This document shows positions 42,722 through 50,182 of a DNA stretch of 64,000 nucleotides, in pieces; position 1 is the first letter of the stretch; each line of letters starts with the position of its first letter. The DNA comes from Pseudomonas putida. Lineage in GTDB: Bacteria > Pseudomonadota > Gammaproteobacteria > Pseudomonadales > Pseudomonadaceae. Made by a program: the position numbers and the translations under genes. The notes beneath the pieces were generated by a model. That model was not told the origin of the DNA. It saw only the letters and a list, made by a program, of their open reading frames with translations, and did no database searches. The DNA is taken from positions 4,703,501-4,767,500 of the forward strand of contig NZ_CP018846.1 of assembly GCF_002025705.1 (NCBI RefSeq). Direction: 5' to 3'.

Positions 42722-43576
42722 ATGCGCCTGATCATCGTTAGCGGCCGGTCCGGCTCCGGCAAGAGCACCGCCCTCGATGTACTGGAAGACAACGGCTATT
42801 ACGTCATAGACAACCTGCCGGCCGGGCTGTTGCCGCAGCTGGCGGAAAACGCGTTGATCAATACCGAGCTTTTGCAACCCAAGGTGGCAGTGAGCATCGA
42901 TGCGCGCAACCTGCCTAGCCATCTGTCACGCTTCCCAGAACTGCTCGAAGAAGCCCGTGCACGCCACATCCAGTGTGACGTGCTGTACCTCGACGCCGAC
43001 GAGGACACGCTGCTCAAGCGCTTCTCGGAAACGCGCCGACGGCACCCGTTGACCAACGCCGACCGCTCACTGGCCGAGGCCATACGCGTGGAAAGCGAAC
43101 TGCTGGGGCCGATTGCTGATCTCGCCGACCTGAAGATCGACACCACCAGCCTCAACCTGTATCAGTTGCGCGATACGATCAAGTTGCGCCTGCTCAACCA
43201 GCCCGAGCCTGGCACCGCATTCCTGGTCGAGTCGTTCGGCTTCAAGCGCGGCATGCCCATCGACGCCGACCTGGTGTTCGATGTTCGCTGCCTGCCGAAT
43301 CCCTACTGGAAGCCTGAGCTGCGGGAGCATTCCGGCCTCGAGCAACCGGTCATCGATTACCTGGCTGCACAGCCGGACGTCGAAGAAATGTTTAACGACA
43401 TTTCCAGCTACTTGCTCAAATGGCTGCCACGCTTTGCTGCCAGCAACCGCGCCTATGTCACCATTGCCATTGGCTGCACGGGTGGGCACCACCGCTCGGT
43501 CTACATCACCGAACGCTTGGGCCAACTGCTGCAGCAATCCCTGAAAAACGTCCAGGTTCGCCATCGCGACCTCTAG
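42722..43576 (+). CDS. rapZ: RNase adapter protein RapZ
   Basis: 284 aa. Walker A GRSGSGKST lies at residues 8-16; the N-terminal half is the nucleotide-binding domain and the C-terminal half (CTGGHHRSVY near 245-255) is the RNA-binding part. In enterobacteria it guides RNase E to the small RNA GlmZ and so tunes glucosamine-6-phosphate synthesis; in Pseudomonas, which lacks GlmZ, the task is less clear. It sits between ptsN and ptsO, the usual arrangement. Confidence 0.96.
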   Translation: MRLIIVSGRSGSGKSTALDVLEDNGYYVIDNLPAGLLPQLAENALINTELLQPKVAVSIDARNLPSHLSRFPELLEEARARHIQCDVLYLDADEDTLLKRFSETRRRHPLTNADRSLAEAIRVESELLGPIADLADLKIDTTSLNLYQLRDTIKLRLLNQPEPGTAFLVESFGFKRGMPIDADLVFDVRCLPNPYWKPELREHSGLEQPVIDYLAAQPDVEEMFNDISSYLLKWLPRFAASNRAYVTIAIGCTGGHHRSVYITERLGQLLQQSLKNVQVRHRDL

Positions 43577-43596
43577 CCCACAGGATCCACCGCACG

Positions 43597-43869
43597 ATGC
43601 CCGCCCGCGAAATCACCATCATCAACAAGCTGGGCCTGCATGCCCGGGCGGCAGCCAAGTTCGTCGGCGTGGCCGGCAAGTACCCTTGCCAGGTCCGCGT
43701 AGGTCGTGCGCCCGACAAGCTTGTGGACGGCAAGAGCATCATGGCCGTGATGATGTTGGCTGCGGGCAAAGGCACCCAGGTGCACTTGCTGACCGAAGGT
43801 GAGCAGGATAGCGACGCCCTGGAAGCCCTGGTAGCACTGATCAACAACTACTTCGACGAAGGCGAGTAA
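43597..43869 (+). CDS. ptsO: Phosphocarrier protein NPr
   Basis: 90 aa from the ATG at 43597 (MPAREITIINKLGLHARAAA). This HPr-like protein passes phosphate from PtsP to PtsN. The phosphorylated histidine is H15 in GLHARAAAKF, and the second conserved segment GKSIMAVMML (serine near 47) is also present. It is the last gene of the rpoN-hpf-ptsN-rapZ-ptsO run, followed by a long inverted-repeat element instead of a plain terminator. Confidence 0.96.
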   Translation: MPAREITIINKLGLHARAAAKFVGVAGKYPCQVRVGRAPDKLVDGKSIMAVMMLAAGKGTQVHLLTEGEQDSDALEALVALINNYFDEGE

Positions 43870-43900
43870 GCCACCTGGTGCTTACTGCGGTACTTTCAGT

Positions 43901-44127
43901 GCCTGTGAGATCGAGCGCCGCCCGCGCGGCGCATCGCGGATAAATCCGCTCCTACATTTGTTGCAACGTGGCCATGCCTGACAGGCCATGGTTGTCAGCC
44001 GGTTTGCGAGGCTCAAGTCATGCGCAAGGGCTGGCAACTATGGCGCAACAGGTTCGGCACGTTGCAACAAGTGTAGGAGCGGATTTATCCGCGATGCGCC
44101 GCGCGCGCGGCGCTCGATCTCACAGGC
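43901..44127. repeat. 227-bp inverted-repeat element (REP-derived)
   Basis: The 70-bp arms 43901-43970 and 44058-44127 are inverted copies that agree at 68 of 70 positions by my count. The arms carry CGGATAAATCCGCTCCTACA, a REP-like core, plus a GC palindrome and GATCGAGCGCCG. The 87-bp centre itself contains a further imperfect inverted repeat (GCCATGGTTGTCAGCC against GGCTGGCAACTATGGC). It lies between the convergent ptsO and ZIP-transporter genes and codes for nothing. Confidence 0.9.
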
Positions 44128-44148
44128 GCAAAAATATCCCGGTGAAAC

Positions 44149-45057
44149 TCAAGACATTGCCGTATCCATCACCATCATCAGGCAGAAGCCGATGCACAGC
44201 CCCAGGCTGGCCAAGCGGTGATGCCCATTGCTGCGCGACTCGGGAATGATCTCCTGGGTCACCACCAGCAGCATCGCCCCGGCCGCACAGGCCAGGCCCA
44301 CCGGCAACAGCAACTCCGCCATGTTCACCAGCCAGGCACAGATTACTGCAGCCAGCGGCTCGACCAGGCCAGAGGCGGCGCCAATCAGAAACGCCTTGAA
44401 GCGCGGCATCCCCGCCCCTGCCAGCACCAGTGCTATCACCAACCCCTCAGGTACATCCTGCAAGGCAATACCCATCGCCAGGCTGTCGGCATCGGCCATG
44501 CCGCCTCCGGCAGACACCCCGATGGCCATGCCCTCGGGTATGTTATGGGCGATGATGGCGATCACGAACAACCAGATACGCGCGGCGATCACTGGTTGAT
44601 TCTCGGTGCCAACCAACGCCTCCGGCGAAGCACCGGAAACCTTGAGATCGACCAGAAACAGGCACAGAGCACCGAGCATCAGGCCGAAGCTGATCAGGCC
44701 TCCGGCGCCCCAAGGGCTAAAGCCAATGCCCTGGGCAGCCTCCAGACCGGGGATGATCAGCGAGAACGCCGTGGCTGCCAGCATCACCCCAGCTCCGAAG
44801 CCCAGCAAGGTATCGGCCAAAGCCACCGGCATGTTGCGAATCACCAGCACCGGTACAGCGCCCAATGCCGTACCCAGCGCGCACAGTGCGCCACCTTCCA
44901 GGGCACGCAGCATGCGCGGCTCCAGGTCCAGCCAGGCAATGCCACGGGCCAGCAGCAACGCGGTGCCGGCCAGTAACAGCAAGGTTCCCAGCGCCAGCCG
45001 AAACAGGCGCACACTGCTGACAGACATCACCTCGGAGCGCATACCGGGCCGACTCAC
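44149..45057 (-). CDS. ZIP-family divalent metal transporter
   Basis: 302 aa if started at the GTG (45057) that overlaps the sodA stop; ATGs at 45042 and 45027 are alternatives. About eight membrane helices. The metal-site motifs of helices IV and V are present: AHNIPEGMAIGVSAGGG and LQDVPEGLVIALVLAG. ZIP proteins bring zinc, iron or manganese into the cytoplasm. Overlap with sodA and the same strand place it at the end of the Fur-boxed fagA-fumC-orfX-sodA run, which hints at iron or manganese as substrate. That is inference. Confidence 0.88.
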   Translation of the reverse strand: MSRPGMRSEVMSVSSVRLFRLALGTLLLLAGTALLLARGIAWLDLEPRMLRALEGGALCALGTALGAVPVLVIRNMPVALADTLLGFGAGVMLAATAFSLIIPGLEAAQGIGFSPWGAGGLISFGLMLGALCLFLVDLKVSGASPEALVGTENQPVIAARIWLFVIAIIAHNIPEGMAIGVSAGGGMADADSLAMGIALQDVPEGLVIALVLAGAGMPRFKAFLIGAASGLVEPLAAVICAWLVNMAELLLPVGLACAAGAMLLVVTQEIIPESRSNGHHRLASLGLCIGFCLMMVMDTAMS

Positions 45058-45665
45058 TTCAAGGCTTCGTGATAGCGGCGATCCACTTCCGCCCAGTCAA
45101 TCACATTGTAAAAAGCGCCAATGTACTCCGGGCGACGGTTCTGGTACTTCAGGTAATAGGCGTGCTCCCACACGTCCAGGCCGAGGATCGGCGTGTTGCC
45201 GTGCATCAGCGGGCTGTCCTGGTTGCCGCTGCTTTCCACCGCCAGTTGCTTTTGCGGGGTAACACTGAGCCAGGCCCAGCCGCTGCCGAAGCGAGTCAGT
45301 GCGGCCTTGGTGAAGGCGTCCTTGAACGCCTCGAAACCACCCAGCTCGGCGTCGATGGCCTTGGCCAGCTGGCCGCGTGGCAGGTCACCACCCTGGGGTG
45401 ACATGACTGTCCAGAACAGGCTGTGGTTGGCATGGCCGCCACCGTGATTGGTGACCGCACCGCGCAGGTTCTCGGGCAGTTGCTTGACCGCCCCGACCAG
45501 CTTCTCGACTGGCCATTCGGCCCACTCGGTGCCCTCGATGGCCGCGTTCAGGCCATTGACGTAGGTCTGGTGGTGCTTGGTGTGGTGGATTTCCATGGTT
45601 TGCGCATCGATGTGCGGTTCCAGTGCATCGTAGGCGTAAGTCAGTGCAGGCAAGGTATGCGGCAT
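45054..45665 (-). CDS. sodA: Superoxide dismutase, Mn type
   Basis: 203 aa from the ATG at 45665 (MPHTLPALTYAYDALEPHID); an earlier in-frame start adds seven residues. Metal ligands fall in the HHTKHH start, NHSLFW, and LDVWEHAYY. The Gln in GNQDSPL and the Gly-rich GGGHANHS are those of Mn enzymes rather than Fe enzymes. In P. aeruginosa the equivalent sodM lies in an iron-repressed operon with fagA, fumC and orfX, exactly the gene order here. Expressed under iron shortage, it replaces iron SodB in detoxifying superoxide. Confidence 0.95.
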   Translation of the reverse strand: MPHTLPALTYAYDALEPHIDAQTMEIHHTKHHQTYVNGLNAAIEGTEWAEWPVEKLVGAVKQLPENLRGAVTNHGGGHANHSLFWTVMSPQGGDLPRGQLAKAIDAELGGFEAFKDAFTKAALTRFGSGWAWLSVTPQKQLAVESSGNQDSPLMHGNTPILGLDVWEHAYYLKYQNRRPEYIGAFYNVIDWAEVDRRYHEALK

Positions 45666-45666
45666 A

Positions 45667-46128
45667 TCAATGGATTCCGTAGGCATGTGTACTGGGCGCC
45701 ACGTCCGGCTGGGCAGCGAGTTCGCTGGCCTCGGCGCCGTGGCGGTTGAGCAGGCGCTCGGTACGCGGGTACTGGCCGTACTCGGCGATGAAACTCAGCA
45801 GTTCGGTGTAGGTGCGCCCGCTGTGGCGTAGCGCTGCGTCACGCAGCGTCTGCGGCAAACGCGCGTCCTGGCTGGCCTGGAGCAAGCGCTGATGAGCGGC
45901 ACACAGGTAGTCAGCACTCTCATGCGGCTGGTTCAGGCGCAGGTGCAGGTCAGCCAGGTTGTGATGGGCGATGACCAGCGCGGCCACCGCTTCGTCGACG
46001 TCATGCCAGCGCTCGAACAGCACCTGGGCCAAGGCCAGGGCTTGCAGATAGTGTTCCCGGGCATCGACCAGCTCGCCCTGCTCGAACAGGCGGTTGGCCG
46101 TCTCGGTTGTGCGTTTCCAGTGCTGCAT
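45667..46128 (-). CDS. OrfX, TPR-like protein of the fumC-sodA operon
   Basis: 153 aa, helical throughout, with TPR-like helix pairs such as TANRLFEQGELVDAREHYLQALALAQ (~9-35) and AALVIAHHNLADLHLRLNQPHESADYLC (~48-75). There is no signal peptide. It matches by position and style the orfX of the P. aeruginosa fagA-fumC-orfX-sodA operon, whose role is unknown. GGAAG precedes the ATG. The sodA start lies 1 bp beyond its stop, so the two are tightly coupled. Confidence 0.88.
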   Translation of the reverse strand: MQHWKRTTETANRLFEQGELVDAREHYLQALALAQVLFERWHDVDEAVAALVIAHHNLADLHLRLNQPHESADYLCAAHQRLLQASQDARLPQTLRDAALRHSGRTYTELLSFIAEYGQYPRTERLLNRHGAEASELAAQPDVAPSTHAYGIH

Positions 46129-46158
46129 GACGTTGCTTCCTCTGCGCGCTGCGGCTTG

Positions 46159-47535
46159 TCAGATGCCGCCAGCAGTGAGTTTTTCCGGATCCAGCAGCGC
46201 CTCGAGCTGATCACGTGACAGGTCGGTGTGCTCCAGCGCCACATCGATGATCGGGCGGCCCTGCTGGTAAGCGGTCTTGGCGATTTCAGCGGCCTTGAGG
46301 TAGCCGATGATTGGGTTCAGCGCGGTGACCAGGATCGGGTTGCGGGCCAAGGCTTCCTTGAGCTTGCCTTCGTTGACCTTGAAGCTGGCAATGGCCTTGT
46401 CGGCCAGCAGGCGGCTGACATTGGCCATCAGCTCGATGCTCTCCAGCAGGTTGCGGGCGATCACCGGCAGCATCACGTTCAGTTCGAAGTTGCCCGACTG
46501 GCCGGCCACCGCGATGGTGGCGTCGTTGCCGATCACCTGGGCGGCGACCATGGCGGTGGCTTCCGGAATCACCGGGTTGACCTTACCGGGCATGATCGAC
46601 GAACCCGGTTGCAGGCCCTGCAGTTCGATTTCGCCCAGGCCGGCCAAGGGGCCCGAGTTCATCCAGCGCAGGTCGTTGGCAATCTTCATCAGCGCCACGG
46701 CGGTGGTCTTGAGCTGACCAGACAGTGCCACGGCGGTGTCCTGGGAGCCGATCAGGGCGAACAGGTTATGGCCGGGGGTAAACTCGACCTTGGTGAGGCC
46801 GCTCAACTGGCGCGCGAAAGCCGCAGCGAACTGAGGGTGGGCGTTGATCCCGGTACCTACGGCGGTTCCACCCTGGACCAGCGCCTGCAGGCTCGGCAGG
46901 GTTGCCTGGATATGCGCCTTGGCGCCGTTGATCTGCGCGGCCCAGCCATCGAGCACCTGGCTCATGCGTACCGGCATGGCATCCATCAGGTGGGTGCGGC
47001 CGGTTTTCACATGTTGATGCACCTGCGCCGACTTGGCCTCGATCACCTGCACCAGATGGCTCAGCGCCGGCAACAGTTGCTCATGCAGGGCCAGAGCGGC
47101 ACTCACGTGAATGGTGGTCGGGATGATGTCGTTGCTGCTCTGGCCACAGTTGACGTGGTCGTTGGCATTGACCGGCTCGCCAAGGATGCGGCTGGCCAGG
47201 GTGGCGATCACTTCGTTGGCGTTCATGTTCGAACTGGTGCCAGAACCGGTCTGGAACACATCCACCGGGAAATGCTCGATGAAATCTTCGGCCAACAGTT
47301 GCTCGACTGCCTTGACGATGGCCTGGCCCTGCCCTGCCGACAGTTGCTCCAGTTCGATGTTGGACTTGGCAGCAGCGGCCTTGGCCAGCAACAGGGCGCG
47401 GATGAACTGGGCCGGCATGCGCTGACCGCTGATCGGGAAGTTGTCGACTGCGCGCTGGGTCTGGGCGCCGTACAGGGCCTTGGCCGGCACCTGCAGCTCG
47501 CCCATGCTGTCACGCTCGATACGGGTATCACTCAT
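46159..47535 (-). CDS. fumC: Fumarate hydratase, class II
   Basis: 458 aa from the ATG at 47535, which overlaps the end of fagA and has AAGGA 8 bp upstream. It interconverts fumarate and malate in the TCA cycle without an iron-sulfur cluster, so it works when iron is scarce. The superfamily signature is GSSIMPGKVNPVIPE, the B-site GSSMN-like part reads SGTSSNMNANEV, and the TGRTHLMDAMPV block is intact. Part of the Fur-boxed operon; its use as a spare for iron-dependent fumarase follows from known Pseudomonas biology. Confidence 0.97.
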   Translation of the reverse strand: MSDTRIERDSMGELQVPAKALYGAQTQRAVDNFPISGQRMPAQFIRALLLAKAAAAKSNIELEQLSAGQGQAIVKAVEQLLAEDFIEHFPVDVFQTGSGTSSNMNANEVIATLASRILGEPVNANDHVNCGQSSNDIIPTTIHVSAALALHEQLLPALSHLVQVIEAKSAQVHQHVKTGRTHLMDAMPVRMSQVLDGWAAQINGAKAHIQATLPSLQALVQGGTAVGTGINAHPQFAAAFARQLSGLTKVEFTPGHNLFALIGSQDTAVALSGQLKTTAVALMKIANDLRWMNSGPLAGLGEIELQGLQPGSSIMPGKVNPVIPEATAMVAAQVIGNDATIAVAGQSGNFELNVMLPVIARNLLESIELMANVSRLLADKAIASFKVNEGKLKEALARNPILVTALNPIIGYLKAAEIAKTAYQQGRPIIDVALEHTDLSRDQLEALLDPEKLTAGGI

Positions 47536-47929
47536 CTTCAAATCCTTGCATCAGTTCATCAGGAGAAATCGAAGGCAGCAGCCGGCAGTTGGCCAGCTGC
47601 AAGGCATAAGGCTGCCAGCGCTGGTTCTGCTCGCGACGATCGAGGTTGCGCAGGTCGAGCAGTGGGCGCCAGGCCTGATCCAGGCACAGGCAGCGCCAGT
47701 GCCACGGCAACATGCGGTCGCAGGCGGTATCCAGCAGCAGGCGGAATGAGGTCAGCGCCACAGTCCATGGCGAGGTTTCAGTGCAGCACACCAGGTAACG
47801 GCCTTCGGCCAGGTAGTGCTCGATCAGGCGCGGCTCGTCGGGCTCGAGGGCGCAGCGAATGCGCCGGCTGAGCCAGCGCCAGTTTTCCAGGTAGGGCAGT
47901 TCGCGGAGGACGGGTTTCATGAACATCAT
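47528..47929 (-). CDS. fagA: FagA, Fur-associated protein
   Basis: 133 aa at most. The start is uncertain among ATGs at 47929, 47926 and 47920; the last (MKPVLRELPYLENWRWLSRR) looks most like homologues as I remember them. Function unknown. It is rich in Trp, Cys and Arg, with LVCCTETSPWTVAL and MLPWHWRCLCLDQAW; the cysteines might bind metal, but no known motif is seen. It is the first gene after the Fur box and overlaps fumC by 8 bp. Confidence 0.88.
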   Translation of the reverse strand: MMFMKPVLRELPYLENWRWLSRRIRCALEPDEPRLIEHYLAEGRYLVCCTETSPWTVALTSFRLLLDTACDRMLPWHWRCLCLDQAWRPLLDLRNLDRREQNQRWQPYALQLANCRLLPSISPDELMQGFEDE

Positions 47930-47942
47930 CGCCGGGTTACTG

Positions 47943-47961
47943 GATAATGATATTCATTATT
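47943..47961. promoter_or_regulatory. Fur box upstream of fagA-fumC-orfX-sodA
   Basis: GATAATGATATTCATTATT matches 17 of 19 positions of the Fur consensus GATAATGATAATCATTATC. It lies 14-24 bp upstream of the possible fagA starts, so Fur with iron should block transcription of the whole run. Confidence 0.92.
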
Positions 47962-48002
47962 AAGTGATAAACAGAATCACTTCAAGTGGTGAACGATGAA
48001 AG

Positions 48003-48030
48003 AAAAACCCGGCGCGATGGCCGGGTTTCA
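48003..48030 (-). terminator. Terminator of pmbA (minus strand)
   Basis: On the minus strand AAACCCGGC and GCCGGGTTT pair around a short loop, then TTCTTTC follows. It lies about 27 bp past the pmbA stop and close to the fagA promoter. Confidence 0.8.
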
Positions 48031-48056
48031 TTATCACGGAGCAATTCTGGCGGCGA

Positions 48057-49403
48057 TCAACTGCCAGCGACAGTCATCCGCTCGATCAGCACCGAGCCCG
48101 TATGGATATTGCTGCGGGTCTCAAGATCACTGCCAATCGCGACAATTTGCTGGAACATATCCTTCATGTTGCCAGCAATGGTCACTTCCTGCACTGCATG
48201 CTGGATCTCGCCATTCTCGACCCAGAAGCCCGCCGCACCGCGCGAGTAATCGCCAGTCACCATGTTCAGGCCATGGCCCATCAGCTCGGTTACCAGCAGA
48301 CCACGGCCCATGCGCCGGATAAGCGCCGCCTGGTCCTCGACGCCATGGGTGACATACAAGTTGTGCACACCGCCAGCGTTGGCTGTGCTCGGCAGGCCCA
48401 GCTTGCGCCCGGAATAGGTACCCAGCAGGTATGACACCAGCTCGCCTTTGTCGACGAACGGCTTGGCGTAGGTCGCCAGGCCATCACCGTCGAATGCGGC
48501 GCTGCCCAGTGCTCGCGGAATGTGCGGGCGCTCGTCGAGGGTCAACCAGGACGGGAACAGACGCTGGCCGATGGCACCGTCGAGGAACGACGATTTGCGG
48601 TACAGGTTGCCCCCCGAGATAGCCGACAGGAAGCTGCCGAACAGGCCACCGGCCAGCTCGGCGGAGAACAGTACTGGCACTTCGCAGGTCGGAACCGGCC
48701 GCGCACCCAGACGGCTGGCCGCACGCTGGGCGGCGCGCACGCCAATGCTGCGCGGGTCGGCCAGCAGGTTGCCCTGGCGATTCACGTCATACCAGTAGTC
48801 ACGCTGCATCTGGCCTTCGCCTTCGGCGATCATCACGCAGCTCAGGCTATGCCGGGTCGAGGCGTAGCCACCGATGAAGCCGTGGCTGTTACCGTACACG
48901 CGGCAACCTTGGTGAGTATTCAGGGTAGTGCCATCGGCATTGAGGATGCGCTTGTCGGCGTCGAATGCAGCCGCCTCACAGGCCAGCGCCATCTCGATGG
49001 CTTTCTCCGGCTCGATGTCCCAGTCGTGATAGAGGTCGAGGTCGGGGATCTCACGGGCCATCAGCGCGGCGTCAGCCAGGCCCGAGCATTCGTCCTCGGA
49101 CGTGTGCTTGGCAATCGCCAAAGCGGCGGCCACGGTTTCGCGGATAGCCTCAGGGCCACTGGCCGAGGTACTGGCCGAACCCTTGCGCTGGCCGACATAG
49201 AGGGTGATGCCAAAGCCTTGGTCGCGGTTGAACTCGACCGTCTCGACCTCGCGCTGACGCACCGTGGTGGACAGGCCCTGCTCCAGCGATACCGCCACTT
49301 CGCAGGCACTGGCGCCTTGCTTGCGGGCTTCTGCAATGATCGCTTCAACCTGCTCCTGCAACGCTGGCAGGTCCTTGGGGCCTACGCTCTGGACTGCACT
49401 CAT
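48057..49403 (-). CDS. pmbA: Metalloprotease subunit PmbA (TldE)
   Basis: 448 aa from the ATG at 49403 (MSAVQSVGPKDLPALQEQ), with GGAG 7 bp upstream. PmbA/TldE forms a heterodimer with TldD, which carries the metal site; together they degrade small unfolded peptides and mature some modified peptides. PmbA itself lacks HExxH, and none is present here. The C-terminal GHGLNMVTGDYSRGAAGFWVENG block is typical. tldD is nearby, separated by darP and a REP pair. Confidence 0.96.
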   Translation of the reverse strand: MSAVQSVGPKDLPALQEQVEAIIAEARKQGASACEVAVSLEQGLSTTVRQREVETVEFNRDQGFGITLYVGQRKGSASTSASGPEAIRETVAAALAIAKHTSEDECSGLADAALMAREIPDLDLYHDWDIEPEKAIEMALACEAAAFDADKRILNADGTTLNTHQGCRVYGNSHGFIGGYASTRHSLSCVMIAEGEGQMQRDYWYDVNRQGNLLADPRSIGVRAAQRAASRLGARPVPTCEVPVLFSAELAGGLFGSFLSAISGGNLYRKSSFLDGAIGQRLFPSWLTLDERPHIPRALGSAAFDGDGLATYAKPFVDKGELVSYLLGTYSGRKLGLPSTANAGGVHNLYVTHGVEDQAALIRRMGRGLLVTELMGHGLNMVTGDYSRGAAGFWVENGEIQHAVQEVTIAGNMKDMFQQIVAIGSDLETRSNIHTGSVLIERMTVAGS

Positions 49404-49511
49404 GGTTTTCTCCACTCAAATTCTGCGTACGGCGAGGGTCATTCTACGACCGGGCCGGACAAGCGGCCCCCGACTGGTTATCATGGCGGCGATTTCTAGC
49501 GGACTGCCACC

Positions 49512-50033
49512 ATGGTTGATTCATACGACGACGCCTTCGACGGCGAAAAAAGCAAAACCCAGATCAAGCGCGAGCTGCATGCGCTGGTCGAACTCGGCGA
49601 GCGCCTGACCACGGTCAAGGCCGACACCCTGGCGCGCCTGCCGCTCACCGACGAGCTGCGCAAGGCCCTGGCCGACGCCAGCAAGCACACCGCCCATGGC
49701 GCACGCAAACGCCACATGTCGTTCGTCGGCAAGCTGATGCGCGACCAGGACCTGGACGCCATCCACGCCGTGCTCGAGCAGATCGACAGCTCCAGCCGCC
49801 AGTACAACGAGCGCTTCCACAACCTGGAGCGCTGGCGCGACCGCCTGATCGACGGTAACGACGAAGACCTCGAGCGTTTCGTCAACGAATACCCCGAGAC
49901 CGATCGCCAGCAACTGCGCTCGCTGATCCGTCATGCCCAGCACGAAAAGGCGCGGAACAAACCGCCTGCCGCTGCGCGCAAGGTGTTCAAGTACATCCGC
50001 GACCTCGACGAGATGCAGCGCGGCCTGCGCTGA
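49512..50033 (+). CDS. darP: Ribosome assembly factor DarP (YjgA)
   Basis: 173 aa, DUF615 family. Binds the 50S precursor and helps its last folding steps. It is almost fully helical and highly charged (SKTQIKRELHALVELGERLTTVKADTLARLPL; GARKRHMSFVGKLMRDQD), typical of the family. It diverges from pmbA, the usual arrangement in Pseudomonas, and faces tldD across a REP pair. Confidence 0.95.
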   Translation: MVDSYDDAFDGEKSKTQIKRELHALVELGERLTTVKADTLARLPLTDELRKALADASKHTAHGARKRHMSFVGKLMRDQDLDAIHAVLEQIDSSSRQYNERFHNLERWRDRLIDGNDEDLERFVNEYPETDRQQLRSLIRHAQHEKARNKPPAAARKVFKYIRDLDEMQRGLR

Positions 50034-50050
50034 AGGCTGGCGCGGTGCTC

Positions 50051-50169
50051 TTGTAGGAGCGGCCTTGCGTCGCGATTGGGCTGCGTAGCAGCCCCAGCTA
50101 TTTCTGCAGTATCGCTGAAACCCTGGGGCCGCTTTGCGGCCCTTTCGCGACAAGAAGCCGCTTCTACAG
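50051..50169. repeat. REP pair between darP and tldD
   Basis: A left unit TTGTAGGAGCGGCCTTGCGT followed by GGGCTGCGTAGCAGCCC, then GGGGCCGCTTTGCGGCCC with TTTCGCGACAAGAAGCCGCT in opposite orientation. It lies between two convergent genes and may serve as their terminator. Confidence 0.88.
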
Positions 50170-50182
50170 GCAGCGCGCATCA

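Noticed and set aside
43870..44148. Small genes or CRISPR-like repeats between ptsO and the ZIP gene
   Set aside because: The repeats are two inverted arms, not direct repeats with spacers, and no frame has a start signal.
46228..47871. 547-codon open frame on the plus strand
   Set aside because: Antisense to fumC and fagA, which are well supported by family motifs, overlap and the Fur box.
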